The notes below the pieces were generated by a model that saw nothing but the letters and a program-made list of their open reading frames with translations, had not been told where the DNA came from and did no database searches. 64,000 nucleotides of DNA. Source: CAWGET01 sp963821715 (GTDB lineage Bacteria > Bacteroidota > Ignavibacteria > Ignavibacteriales > Melioribacteraceae). The stretch lies in NCBI GenBank assembly GCA_963821715.1, contig CAWGET010000010.1, positions 124,001-188,000 on the forward strand, written 5' to 3'. This document shows, in pieces, positions 8,689 through 17,929 of this stretch (its first letter is position 1; every line of letters begins with the position of its first letter). The translations under genes were made by a program, and so were the position numbers.

Positions 8689-9285
8689 ATGATGCGAAAG
8701 TCTGACCCTTGGTATATTCACTTAGTTCTATGGGTTGTAATTTTAATTCTTGTTTATGTATTAATACGAGTTGCTTACATAGAACCAAATACCGTTGTGG
8801 AATCGGAAAAATTTAATAAAGCCGAATCCAGAACAAGGATGAATAATTTACGGCAGGCGGAAATGTTATGGGAAGATAAGCACGGCTCGTATACCGATAA
8901 CCTGGATAGTCTTGTTTATTTTATCAAAAATGATTCTACTGTAATGAAAGTTATTGAAGGAACCGATACAATAACCCGAAGATCGACAAATCCTTTTGTT
9001 GCTTTACGCTCTAAACCTTTAACTGAAAATATGGATACTCTAGAATATTTTACAGAGACCATTCCGGAAATGCTTACAAGAACTCCGCGGTCCGATCAGC
9101 AGTATATTTTACAAGTAGATACAACCACTTCCGTGGATACTGTTATTAACCAGCGTGGAAAAGTTGTTAAAGTTGATACGCTTACTGAAATAGGAACGCG
9201 ATATTATATCGAAGATCCGGATGGATACGGATCAATCGGCGATGTTTACAGCGACGCTTTGAAAAATACAGCTTCCTGGGAGTAA
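8689..9285 (+). CDS. Membrane-anchored pilin-like protein of unknown function
   Basis: This 198-residue protein has one N-terminal transmembrane helix (about residues 11-29, HLVLWVVILILVYVLIRVAY). A helical stretch with NLRQAEMLWEDKHGSYTDNLDSL follows, which resembles the 'A..Y...G.YP..L..L' region of type II secretion pseudopilins. The prepilin peptidase motif (GFTLIE) is absent, so processing as a true pilin is doubtful. The remainder is rich in threonine and valine and probably beta. A strong ribosome-binding site (TGGAGG) sits 6 bp before the start. Placement between a ComEA-like gene and a PilM-like gene suggests an envelope or pilus-associated role. Confidence 0.55.
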   Translation: MMRKSDPWYIHLVLWVVILILVYVLIRVAYIEPNTVVESEKFNKAESRTRMNNLRQAEMLWEDKHGSYTDNLDSLVYFIKNDSTVMKVIEGTDTITRRSTNPFVALRSKPLTENMDTLEYFTETIPEMLTRTPRSDQQYILQVDTTTSVDTVINQRGKVVKVDTLTEIGTRYYIEDPDGYGSIGDVYSDALKNTASWE

Positions 9286-9296
9286 AAGTTTTTCCG

Positions 9297-10217
9297 ATGA
9301 ATCTTTATGATAACAGAGCCGGAATAAATATTACCGGCGGAAAAATTCAATTAGTAGAAATTGTTCATAAAGATGATAAATATTTTTTGGAGAATGTGGA
9401 TGAAGAATTTTTCAGCGAATTTTTAAATTTCGATGAGAAAGAGACCAAATTTATCTCCATTCTCCAAAATGCTTTTAACGAATTAATACTTCGAAAACCC
9501 CTTAAAACCGATCAGGTTTCATTCACTCTTCCGCTCGATTTTTTCAAAGTTGCAGAACTTCCATACGATGAAAACTTAAACGATGCCGATATTGAAGAAA
9601 ATCTTAAGTGGGAGTTTTCTGTTCTGTTTCCTTACGCCAAACCGGAAGATTTTGTAACCCGCTTTTTTAAAATTGATAAAGTTGGTTTAAGGAAAGAGAA
9701 AAAAATAGTAGCCGTTGCTGTTTTGCGTAAGTACTTAAGAAGTCTTTCCAAATTTTGCGAACGGAATAATCTACAGCTCGGAACTGTTGACAACGCGCAC
9801 CTTGCGGCTAATATTGCCGTAGCGCTGGATGATTTTTCTCTTCAGGATGAAATTTATTTAAGTATTTATTTTAATGAAAAATCATTTTCAACAACGCTAA
9901 TTAAGAACGGTATCCCGTTTTACTTTAAGATTACCAAATTCAAAAAAATTTCTGATTTGAATTACGTACTGAATTCCGAAATAAACTCATTCTCAAAAAT
10001 TTTGTCCGGCAATAGAGTTAAAAAAATATTTGTTTCGGGGGAAAATATTTCGGACACGCTGATCAATCAGCTTAGTGAAGCCGTAAATCTCGATGTAATA
10101 AAATTAAATCCATTTAAAAATATCAATGCTCTCCCATCTGTTTATAACAGCGATTTCTATACAGAAAAATTCAACTCATTTGCTTCCGCGGCCGGAATTG
10201 CAATGAGACGAGCCTGA
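9297..10217 (+). CDS. PilM/GspL-like actin-fold protein
   Basis: This 306-residue cytoplasmic protein has the layout of PilM-type actin-fold ATPases. An N-terminal strand pair with GINITGGKIQLVEI resembles the phosphate-1 loop, and VSFTLPLDFFKVAELPYDENLNDADIEENLKWE resembles the PilM region that selects sequences such as 'LP...v....ip'. AVAVLRKYLRSLSKFCERNNL and a C-terminal KKIFVSGENISDTL adenosine-like motif follow. PilM recruits PilN at the base of type IV pili. The sequence is divergent and no pilN-pilQ genes follow. Its stop overlaps the rsmD start (TGATG). Confidence 0.6.
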   Translation: MNLYDNRAGINITGGKIQLVEIVHKDDKYFLENVDEEFFSEFLNFDEKETKFISILQNAFNELILRKPLKTDQVSFTLPLDFFKVAELPYDENLNDADIEENLKWEFSVLFPYAKPEDFVTRFFKIDKVGLRKEKKIVAVAVLRKYLRSLSKFCERNNLQLGTVDNAHLAANIAVALDDFSLQDEIYLSIYFNEKSFSTTLIKNGIPFYFKITKFKKISDLNYVLNSEINSFSKILSGNRVKKIFVSGENISDTLINQLSEAVNLDVIKLNPFKNINALPSVYNSDFYTEKFNSFASAAGIAMRRA

Positions 10218-10762
10218 TGCGGATTATTGCCGGCAAGTATCGGGGACGTGTAGTAAAATTCCCGAAATCTAAGCTTGTTCGCCCCACAACAGACCGCACA
10301 AAAGAATCACTTTTCAATTATTTGAATAACAAAATTAATTTTGATGAAATATCAGTCTGCGATATTTACGCCGGTTCAGGTTCACTCGGGCTCGAAGCGC
10401 TAAGCCGTGGCGCCGGAGAAATTCATTTTGTCGAAAAAAATTTTAATGTGGCTAAAGTGTTAAGGGAAAACATCGCATCTCTCGAGGCGAAAGAATATTG
10501 CCGCGTTTTCAAAATGGAGGCCGTTAAATTTTCCAGGATGGCTGAACATTCTTCATATGATCTTATCTTAGCCGATCCTCCCTTTTTCAATGATGATATT
10601 CACGAGGTTGTGAAAAACTTAATTGAGAATAATTTTTTAAACGAAGAGGGAATGTTGATTATTGAACGGTCTGTACAGACAGAATCAAAGGATATAGCTG
10701 CATTTGGAATTGGACCATCGCGCAAAATTGGCGATAGTTTGATTTATGAATTTGAGGGATAG
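10217..10762 (+). CDS. rsmD: 16S rRNA (guanine966-N2)-methyltransferase RsmD
   Basis: RsmD methylates G966 of 16S rRNA in the assembled 30S subunit. The 181-residue protein starts with the signature MRIIAGKYRGR and PTTDRTKESLFNYL. The SAM-binding motif DIYAGSGSLGLEALSRGA comes next, and the catalytic (D/N)PP(F/Y) motif is present as LILADPPFF. Length and order match the family. It is translationally coupled to the PilM-like gene by a TGATG overlap. The gene runs convergently towards the cytochrome gene downstream. Confidence 0.94.
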   Translation: MRIIAGKYRGRVVKFPKSKLVRPTTDRTKESLFNYLNNKINFDEISVCDIYAGSGSLGLEALSRGAGEIHFVEKNFNVAKVLRENIASLEAKEYCRVFKMEAVKFSRMAEHSSYDLILADPPFFNDDIHEVVKNLIENNFLNEEGMLIIERSVQTESKDIAAFGIGPSRKIGDSLIYEFEG

Positions 10763-10837
10763 CTCAATCATTTCAATCTGCAACTTCTAAGATTTTTCTG
10801 CCATTCAAATCAAACGAATAAAAGACTGTTTTACATT

Positions 10838-10865
10838 GCAGCACAGACTTTTAGGCCTGTGCTGC
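10838..10865. terminator. Hairpin between convergent rsmD and cytochrome genes
   Basis: GCAGCACAG (10838-10846) pairs perfectly with CTGTGCTGC (10857-10865) around a 10-base loop. The hairpin sits between the rsmD stop and the stop of the opposing multihaem cytochrome gene, so it could terminate transcription from both sides. A strong T tract is not present on either strand, so efficiency is uncertain. Confidence 0.6.
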
Positions 10866-10880
10866 GAATTATATAATAAT

Positions 10881-12383
10881 CTACGGAGCCAAGCCGGTAT
10901 GGCAATCTGTACAGAGGAATTCTTCCCATGCGCCGCCAACATCAACCGGATGTTGAAATTGTAACGAGCTATCTACATTTGCTACTTGCAAATTATCCGG
11001 ATTTCCCTGTGCGTTTATTTCATGACAAACCTGGCATTCTCTGGTAATCACTCTTCCCTCTCCGCTTTCCATCATATCATTATGGCAGCGGAAGCATCCG
11101 TTAAATTCCAGATGACCTATGTTGTTCGGATATGCCGACCATTTCACATTCATATCGGGGAAAATATTTTCGTTGTATGCCTGCTTAAAACCGGCGATTC
11201 CCTGTTCAACCATTTGATAATTGGTATCGAAAAGTTCGGGGTAATTCTCTTCATAAAAAGCATTCATAGTGGAATCAATATATTGCATCGCAGAATCTGT
11301 CGTCGAAAAATCCTCGTCGGATAATTCCATTGTTAAAGATTTTACTTCGGGCAATTCTTTCGGTATCAAGCCTGCTGTAATGGCATTATCCACAAAGAAG
11401 GCCGGTGGTTTGTAATTATGCGAGGGTCTGTTGTGGCAATCCATACAATCCATAACCTGAGTAACAAGAGTGTCCATTTGAGTTTGCTCAATTTCATCGC
11501 CGCCTTCTGTATAGATGTGTTCCTCACCGCTTTGTAAATCCGTATATTTTACCCAAACTATTTCCTGAAGATTATCGCTTAGAGCAGCATATTCAACTTT
11601 TACATTTGGATTTATGTGCCAATGAATTCCTTCTTCCAGACCAAGCGCGCTATGCTTCGACCCGATTTTCATGGTTAATCCGATATCCCATTCAGTGTTC
11701 TCTTCATCAGCGAGATAATGTTTGTCGTATCTTAATTTCCTGGCGTAAAATTTTTGAGGCCAGTGGCATTGTTCACAAGTTTCGCGAGCAGGACGTAAAT
11801 TTTTTATTGGAGTCGGAATCGGTTTTTCATATTTATTGAAGATTACAGAATAAACCTGATACAAACCGGAAAGCTTTGACCTCACATACCAATCCGCGCC
11901 GGAACCAACATGACAATCGACGCATTTAACTCTTGCGTGCGGAGAGCTGCTATAAGCCGTAAATTCCGGGTGCATAACAGTATGGCATGTTTCGCCGCAA
12001 AATTCTACGGACTCTGTATAATGAAACGCTTCATAACTTCCCACGGCGGAAAGGAGCAGAAAAACTGCAGTTCCTATTCCAAAAATCACAAAAGCATTTC
12101 TCTGACGATAATCATTTAAATTTATTTCGGGCCATTTCTTTTGGTCAGGCTTCTTCTTTCTTTTGGATTGAACAAACATTCCTATCGGAATTAGTATTAA
12201 GCCGAGAATTAAAAATCCGGGCAGCAGGATATAAATCACCAATCCGAGATAAGTATATTCCTGAGGAGCGAAGAATGTGCTTACTATGAAGAGAAATATG
12301 ATCATAAACAAACTGATCAAGGCAATTGTGGCGCCGACAAGGGAAATCCAATTGTAAAAAGTATTTGGTAATTTGTATTTCAT
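10881..12383 (-). CDS. NapC/NirT-type membrane multihaem cytochrome c
   Basis: The 500-residue protein has three predicted transmembrane helices (about residues 12-38, 45-68 and 97-117) followed by a periplasmic domain with seven haem c attachment motifs. The first is CGETCH (three residues between the cysteines); then come CVDCH, CEQCH, CMDCH, CFRCH, CQVCH and CTDCH. The segment CGETCHTVMHPE followed by SSPHARVKCVDCH is typical of NapC/NirT quinol-oxidising cytochromes, which pass electrons from the menaquinol pool to periplasmic or outer-membrane acceptors. No terminal reductase gene is adjacent, so the acceptor is unknown. The ccmAB genes at 21-22.4 kb would be needed for its maturation. 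Confidence 0.85.
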   Translation of the reverse strand: MKYKLPNTFYNWISLVGATIALISLFMIIFLFIVSTFFAPQEYTYLGLVIYILLPGFLILGLILIPIGMFVQSKRKKKPDQKKWPEINLNDYRQRNAFVIFGIGTAVFLLLSAVGSYEAFHYTESVEFCGETCHTVMHPEFTAYSSSPHARVKCVDCHVGSGADWYVRSKLSGLYQVYSVIFNKYEKPIPTPIKNLRPARETCEQCHWPQKFYARKLRYDKHYLADEENTEWDIGLTMKIGSKHSALGLEEGIHWHINPNVKVEYAALSDNLQEIVWVKYTDLQSGEEHIYTEGGDEIEQTQMDTLVTQVMDCMDCHNRPSHNYKPPAFFVDNAITAGLIPKELPEVKSLTMELSDEDFSTTDSAMQYIDSTMNAFYEENYPELFDTNYQMVEQGIAGFKQAYNENIFPDMNVKWSAYPNNIGHLEFNGCFRCHNDMMESGEGRVITRECQVCHEINAQGNPDNLQVANVDSSLQFQHPVDVGGAWEEFLCTDCHTGLAP

Positions 12384-12531
12384 TTATTCCTCTAAAAAGA
12401 TAATAGGCTAATTAACTCTTATTTAAATAAAGATACGAAAATTTGATGAAAGAGAAAATTAATAAAATTATTTGACGTACAAAATGATCATTAAAAAATA
12501 ATGAATTATCTCATACACCCGAATAACAATT

Positions 12532-13845
12532 TTACACAAATTTTTCTGCGAGAGCTTTATTGTAAGATGATACTAAATAAATGTTCGCACCTAATCTTCC
12601 TATCACAAAAGCTGAAGCTGCTGCGATAATTCCTATCATTCCCAAAAATTTTACCATAATCAGCAGGACAAGAATAATTCCCATTACTTCCGATAATGTA
12701 GCGAAAGTTATCGATTTTGTTTTTCGGGCATCCACAAGAACCGAACGCTGAAACGCGATAAGTACTGTTAATGCGGGCATTATTGACAAAATAATTGTCG
12801 GCAGGATTGAGAAATCCGTAAGCTCGTTTGATAATCCCGAAACATAGTGAAACCAAATTTTCGAAATTGGAGTAACCGAGATTAAAATCATACTCCCTGC
12901 AACAAAACCGCCTAAGCCGATGGCAAAATTTCTTAATTTTATATACCGGGCGGCATTATTGTTTAGCAGCGCTATCCCGACTTCCTGGTAGGAGAGGCCT
13001 AAACTTCTGAAAATAAAAACAAGAGAATTTATCACCGGCAATACAGCTAGAGATTCCAGAGCCATCGGCGCCTGACCGATAAAAAATGTTACCATCGGAT
13101 GAACACCCAGTGAAAGCATTGATGTAAGAGCCAGGGGATAGTAAAACGCGAGGATTCCGCCATAAGTTAATTTGTTTTCATCGGGGGTTTCTTCCCTCTT
13201 CAATTTTTTTAAAGTCCCCAAAGCCATCAATTTACTCGCTATCCCTTCGGCCGTAACTCCTGTCGAAAGAGCTGCCGCACCCACTATCACTCCGTCCACT
13301 TCAAAAAGAAAATAGAAAATTAAAGCGGCCGCCGACATTGAAAACAGTCGGATAATTGTTCCGTATGCAACCCGCCGAGTTAAATTATATCGAATTAAAA
13401 TTCCCTGGTAAAATCTTCTGTAACCTATTGCGCCGGGCCATGGAAGCAATATGGCAACGGCTGTGTATGTAAGACCGGCAACTTTCTCCGGAAGATTGAT
13501 AAGATCGATAGCGATGTAATTGAAAATCGGCGGGATCAACAGAATAAGCATTATCAGAGTGATGGAAAGATTCAATGTATAAGTGAAAGTCTTCATTTTT
13601 CTAAAAGAAAAATTATCCTTTACCAGCGCGGTAGAAGCGCTCATTATCATAATTATCGGCGCCTCGACAATTAACGCGAGAGAGAATGCAACGCCGTAAG
13701 CGGCTAAATTAAATTTTGGTTCGGCCATTCGCGCAATTATTGCGGACAAAAACGGCCCTTCGACCGACATCATTAGCCAGGTTGCGGCAAGCGGAAGCCA
13801 GAAAATAAAAATTTGTTTGTATGTAAGATCTTTTGAATTCATCAA
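12532..13845 (-). CDS. MATE-like multidrug/oligosaccharide flippase superfamily membrane protein
   Basis: This 437-residue integral membrane protein has about twelve hydrophobic helices. The first contains FWLPLAATWLMMSVEGPFLSAII, and a later loop reads WPGAIGYRRFYQGILIRY. The twelve-helix layout and the two similar halves fit the MATE/MOP exporter superfamily. The sequence is unlike the common NorM or DinF branches and is closer in feel to the poorly studied ANKH-like relatives. Substrate and coupling ion are unknown. It is transcribed alone, divergently from the aldo/keto reductase gene across a 126-bp spacer. Confidence 0.6.
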   Translation of the reverse strand: MMNSKDLTYKQIFIFWLPLAATWLMMSVEGPFLSAIIARMAEPKFNLAAYGVAFSLALIVEAPIIMIMSASTALVKDNFSFRKMKTFTYTLNLSITLIMLILLIPPIFNYIAIDLINLPEKVAGLTYTAVAILLPWPGAIGYRRFYQGILIRYNLTRRVAYGTIIRLFSMSAAALIFYFLFEVDGVIVGAAALSTGVTAEGIASKLMALGTLKKLKREETPDENKLTYGGILAFYYPLALTSMLSLGVHPMVTFFIGQAPMALESLAVLPVINSLVFIFRSLGLSYQEVGIALLNNNAARYIKLRNFAIGLGGFVAGSMILISVTPISKIWFHYVSGLSNELTDFSILPTIILSIMPALTVLIAFQRSVLVDARKTKSITFATLSEVMGIILVLLIMVKFLGMIGIIAAASAFVIGRLGANIYLVSSYNKALAEKFV

Positions 13846-13971
13846 TGCCGGTAAAATAAAGTATGATGCAGTCGAGATAAAAGTGTCGCAAAAAAAATAT
13901 TTAACTCTCCAATATAAACACTCTTTTCAAATTTTATTATTTTTGTTTTTTATTGAACAAAGGGATGGAAA

Positions 13972-14976
13972 ATGCAACATAGAAAACTTGGAAAGAATGG
14001 ACCGGAAATTTCTGTAATCGGATTCGGCGCCTGGGCTATTGGCGGAAAGGATTGGGGCGAGACGGACGATGATACTTCGAAAAAAGCATTGCACGCGGCG
14101 TTAGATAACGGCGTTAATTTTATCGATACAGCCGACGTTTATGGATTCGGCCATTCTGAAAATTTGATACGGGAAGTGCTGGAAGAACGAAGTGAAAAAG
14201 ATAAAGTAATTGTTGCAACAAAAGCGGGCAGCGATTTTTATGATGTGAAGGACGTGGATTATAAAGGTGCCGCACCGGTTACAAGAAATTTTAAAAAGGA
14301 TTATTTAATTTATGCAGCCGAACAAAGTTTAAAAAGATTAAATGTTGACGCGCTCGACCTTCTTCAGCTTCATAGTCCGGCGCCCGAAGTTTTGCAAACT
14401 GACGAGCCCTGGGAAGCGCTTGAAAAATTGAAAAACGAAGGCAAAATCAAGTTAGGCGGGTTGTCCGTTCAGTCTTTTAAAAATTCGGAACATGCATACT
14501 TGCTTGATAAATTTGAAGATTTGCTGGACGTGCTGCAAGTGAGATATAATTTATTAGAGCGCGACGCCGAAGAAACTTTGCTTCCGAAAGCCGCGGAAAA
14601 AGGGACCGGAATAATTGTAAGAATTCCACTTTTGTTTGGACTGCTCACAGGGAAATTCAACAGGGAGAGCAAATTTGGCGAGGACGATCACAGAAGAATA
14701 AATCTATCTAAAGAAAAGCTGGAAAATTATTTGGATGAATTAAATGAATTGGAAGAACTTTATTCCGACAATTCCGAATTTACGAAAGCGCAGGTTAGTT
14801 TGAAGTTCGCTGTCTCTCATCCGGCTGTCTCCACCGCAATCCCCGGCGCAAAAAATCCGGCGCAGGTTTTGGATAATATCAAAGCTGCAGAAATAGACTT
14901 AATTAATGCCTCAAAATATTTAAAAGAACTCTCCAATTCAATAAAAGGGAAATTATGTTCAGCAAAATCATCTTAA
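13972..14976 (+). CDS. Aldo/keto reductase
   Basis: This 334-residue NADPH-dependent oxidoreductase has a TIM-barrel fold. The catalytic tetrad is visible: Asp and Tyr in FIDTADVYG, Lys in VATKAG and His in LLQLHSP. The N-terminal MQHRKLGKNGPEISVIGFGAW and the C-terminal STAIPGAKNPAQVLDNIKAA are typical of the YajO/general-stress AKR groups. The physiological carbonyl substrate cannot be predicted. Its 3' end overlaps the start of the S46 peptidase gene by 22 bp, so the two are probably co-transcribed. Confidence 0.92.
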   Translation: MQHRKLGKNGPEISVIGFGAWAIGGKDWGETDDDTSKKALHAALDNGVNFIDTADVYGFGHSENLIREVLEERSEKDKVIVATKAGSDFYDVKDVDYKGAAPVTRNFKKDYLIYAAEQSLKRLNVDALDLLQLHSPAPEVLQTDEPWEALEKLKNEGKIKLGGLSVQSFKNSEHAYLLDKFEDLLDVLQVRYNLLERDAEETLLPKAAEKGTGIIVRIPLLFGLLTGKFNRESKFGEDDHRRINLSKEKLENYLDELNELEELYSDNSEFTKAQVSLKFAVSHPAVSTAIPGAKNPAQVLDNIKAAEIDLINASKYLKELSNSIKGKLCSAKSS

Positions 14977-17121
14977 AATTTATTTTGATTTTTTCATTAC
15001 TAATTTTTTCGGTTACTATATTTGCAAGCGGCGGAATGTATCCGCTTAGTGAAATTCAGAAGATTGAAGCTCAGATGAAAGAAGCCGGTTTAAATTTAGA
15101 CGTTAAAGATATTTATAATCCGGATGGAGTAAGCTTGGTTGACGCTCTTGTGAAATTAAGCGGCTGCACGGGATTTTTTGTTTCGGAAAACGGATTGATA
15201 TTGACAAATCATCATTGTGCATTTGGAGCTATTAATAACGCGAGCACAACCGAAAACAACTATTTGGAGGATGGATTTTATGCAGCAAATTCAGAAGAGG
15301 AATATTCCGCTGAAGGTTACACCGCGAGAATTACTCTATCTTATGAAGACGTTTCGGATGAAGTCTTGAAAGAAGCTTCAGATATCGATGATCCGGTAGA
15401 GCGCAAAAAAAACATCGAAGATAAAATAAAAAATCTGGAAGAAAAATTTACGAATGATGAAGAATCTATCGACGCAAAGGTTTCCGAAATGTTCGCCGGA
15501 AAAACTTATATCCTTTTCAAGTATAAAATTATAAAAGATGTTCGCCTGGTTTACGCTCCGCCGAGATCGATAGGTGAATTCGGAGGCGAATTGGACAACT
15601 GGGTTTGGCCGAGACATACGGGCGATTTTTCTTTTATGCGCGCTTATGTTGCGCCGGACGGCAGCTCCGCTGAATACTCCGAAGAAAACGTTCCTTTCAA
15701 TCCAAAGAAATATTTGCGAATAAATAAAAACGGCGCCGATAAAGGAGATTTTGTTTTTCTGCTCGGATATCCCGGACGAACTTATAAGAACCGCTCTTCC
15801 TATTATTTGAAATACCAGGAAAATTATCTCCTTCCATATTTATCGGACTTGGATGAATATAGGATTGAATCTTTAACATTGTTAGGAGAAGATGATCCTG
15901 AATTTGCCCTCGAATCGCAGAGTATGATAAAAAGGCATGCGAACAGGATGAAAAATTACCGGGGAAAATTAAAAGGATTAAATAATCTAGATCTAGTTGA
16001 AAAAAAAGTGAAAGAAGAAGATTCGCTGCAAAATTTTATAAAAGAAAATCCGGAACTGGAGAAGAAATACGGCACTCTGCTAAGCGACCTGGAAAATGTT
16101 TACGCCGAATGGTATGAAGTTGCGGAGGCAAATATTTGGTTTAACCAAATTTTCCGTTATTCGGATGTTCTCTATCTTGCCGATTTTTTGCTTGAGTTCT
16201 CCGAGCAAACGCAGCTTCCAGACGTCGAAAGAAAATCGAGATTTAGAGAAGAGAATATGACAGAAACCTTATTCGATCTTAATGAACGGTTCAATGAATA
16301 TAATGAATCGATGGAAGTTTTAATGCTCGAGAAACTTTTAACCGACGCGGTAACTTTTGAGAAGACGAAGATAGAAGCTATAGAAGCAATCACTTCAGAT
16401 CCCGCTCCGGATGGAGGTATACTCGAATTTATTGATTCAACATTATTAACATCGGATCTTCTCGATCAGGATTATTTTCTGAACCTTATTGAGAAAAATC
16501 CGGAAGAAATTTCTGAATTGGACAATCCTGTAATCGAATTCGTAAGAAGCTTAAGAGAACAGGAAGAAAAGATTGATAGACAGATGGATGAAATAGATGG
16601 AACTTTGGACCGGCTTCAGGCAAATTTAATTGATGTAAAGCGCGAATGGAAAGAGAGCGATTTTATACCTGACGCTAACGGAACGCTGCGGTTAACTTTC
16701 GGCGAAGTAAAAGGTTATTCGCCGCTTGATGCGGTTTTTTATGAACCGCTAAGTTCAGTTAAAGGCATTATTGAAAAAAATCGCTCAGGTTACAATGAAT
16801 ATGAAGCGCCGGAAAAACTAAAAGAATTATACGAACAAAAAGCATTCGGCAATTATTATGATGAAGAAGTAAACGGTTTGCCTGTCGGGACTTTTGTATA
16901 ACACAGATACATCCGGCGGAAACTCGGGAAGCCCGATTTTGGATGCAGATGGAAATTTAGTCGGGATAAATTTTGACCGCGCATACGAAGCTACAATAAA
17001 CGACTTCGCCTGGGACGATTCATACAGCCGTTCTATCGGAGTAGATATTCGCTATGTTTTATGGGTTACTGAAATGATAGGCGGCGCGGAGAAATTGATT
17101 AAAGAGATGAAAATAAAATAA
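14955..17121 (+). pseudogene. S46 family dipeptidyl-peptidase (DPP7/DPP11 type), frameshifted near the catalytic serine
   Basis: S46 peptidases are periplasmic serine exopeptidases that release dipeptides from oligopeptides. A signal peptide (about residues 1-24) precedes the catalytic His in LTNHHCAFGAI and the WPRHTGDFSFMRAYV segment. The serine motif TSGGNSGSP lies in a different frame. The first frame stops at 16901 after NGLPVG-TFV; the second frame resumes with YNTDTSGGNSGSPILDADG and ends at 17121. Removing one G from GGG at 16887-16889 gives a continuous protein of about 721 residues (LPVGLLYNTDTSGGNSGSP), the normal family length. GINFDR carries Arg where DPP11 enzymes have it and DPP7 has Gly, which suggests Asp/Glu preference at P1. 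It may be a real pseudogene or a read error. Confidence 0.85.
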
Positions 17122-17128
17122 TAAAACG

Positions 17129-17213
17129 ACACACCCCTTCGTCCCCTCTCGAGAGGGGAAAAGCGCGTAACATCTAAAATTGAGGTTAATTCAGATGCGC
17201 GAAAGGGGTGTGT
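17129..17213. repeat. Nested palindromic intergenic element
   Basis: ACACACCCCTTCG at 17129-17141 is matched by CGAAAGGGGTGTGT at 17200-17213 (one base of slippage). Inside lies a perfect 16-base palindrome, CCCCTCTCGAGAGGGG, at 17143-17158, and a third weaker pairing of GCGC...ATCT with AGATGCGC. It sits directly after the S46 peptidase gene. It could act as a terminator or be a degenerate copy of a dispersed palindromic repeat. There is no T tract after the hairpins. Confidence 0.55.
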
Positions 17214-17315
17214 TTAATCCTCTGTTTTCTTGACGGATTATTTGCGCCTCAAATCTCATCTGTATATTTTAACTCATCAACTCTACTGAAGTTATTTTCA
17301 TTAACAGGGGAAACA

Positions 17316-17793
17316 ATGAAAAGCTTTAATACATTCTTCTATACATTTCTTTTCTTGTCCGTAGCTGTTTTTACAAATGCTCAGGATTCAACGGACAAAA
17401 ACGTTTTTCTTGCAAAGATGATCCAATATATTCCGAATTTGATTTCTGGCTTGGAGAATGGAACGTTTACAACAAGCAGGGAAAGTTGGTCGGGACAAAT
17501 AATGTTTACAAAATCGCGAACGACGCGCCCTTTATGAAAACTGGGAAGGCGGCTCAGGCATTAAAGGCAAAAGCATAAATTATTACGATCCGCAGAAAGA
17601 AAAATGGGTGCAGGTTTGGGTTGACGGCAGCGGCGGAGTAATCCGCATCGAAGGAAATTACTCCGACGGGAAAATGATACTGGAAGGAAAACATGTTCTA
17701 AAGGACGGCTCGGAAGAAATGTTCAGGGGAACCTGGTTTAACAACGAAGAAGGAACAGTCCGGCAATTTTTCGAATTTGTTCTGTTGTTCTAA
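17316..17793 (+). pseudogene. Decayed secreted protein of a FWLGEW-motif family
   Basis: A signal peptide (MKSFNTFFYTFLFLSVAVFTNAQ) is followed by pieces of one protein in three frames. Frame 1 runs to about 17416. Frame 2 then gives DDPIYSEFDFWLGEWNVYNK and KLVGTNNVYKIAND. Frame 3, from about 17528, gives ALYENWEGGSGIKGKSINYY, DPQKEKWVQVWVDGSGG and GTWFNNEEGTVRQFFE. The motif order (FWLGEW, ENW-G-G, NYYDP, WVD-GG) belongs to an uncharacterised secreted bacterial family whose members lack an assigned function. The C-terminus is cut off after FFE, where the sequence meets a methyltransferase fragment on the other strand. At least two indels plus a truncation make this a likely pseudogene. Confidence 0.8.
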
Positions 17794-17915
17794 AGTTTAC
17801 CTTCACCTTTTTCGGGCTGAAAGTTTAGTTCTTCAACTTCTTCAAGTGTGTGGTAAGGAACGGAAAGGTGATGGTTCCAAATAATATTTTTACCTTTAAA
17901 TTGGAGTGTAGGCAT
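17790..17915 (-). pseudogene. 5' remnant of a type III restriction-modification DNA methyltransferase (Mod)
   Basis: A 41-codon frame begins MPTLQFKGKNIIWNHHLSVP and continues YHTLEEVEELNFQPEKGEGKL before a stop. This is the characteristic N-terminus of Mod-type site-specific DNA adenine methyltransferases (COG2189), in which the same block is followed by 'NLIIxGDNLxALKALLP' and the DPPYNTG catalytic motif. Here the frame ends immediately after KGEGKL, and no catalytic motif follows. It starts 14 bp after the antitoxin stop on the same strand, so it was the third gene of that operon. The break coincides with the truncated end of the opposing secreted-protein pseudogene. Confidence 0.75.
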
Positions 17916-17929
17916 ATTTTAAATTCCTG

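Noticed and set aside
17608..17793. Separate small gene of 61 codons
   Set aside because: Its translation is the C-terminal continuation (WVDGSGG, GTWFNNEEG) of the frameshifted FWLGEW protein starting at 17316, not an independent gene.
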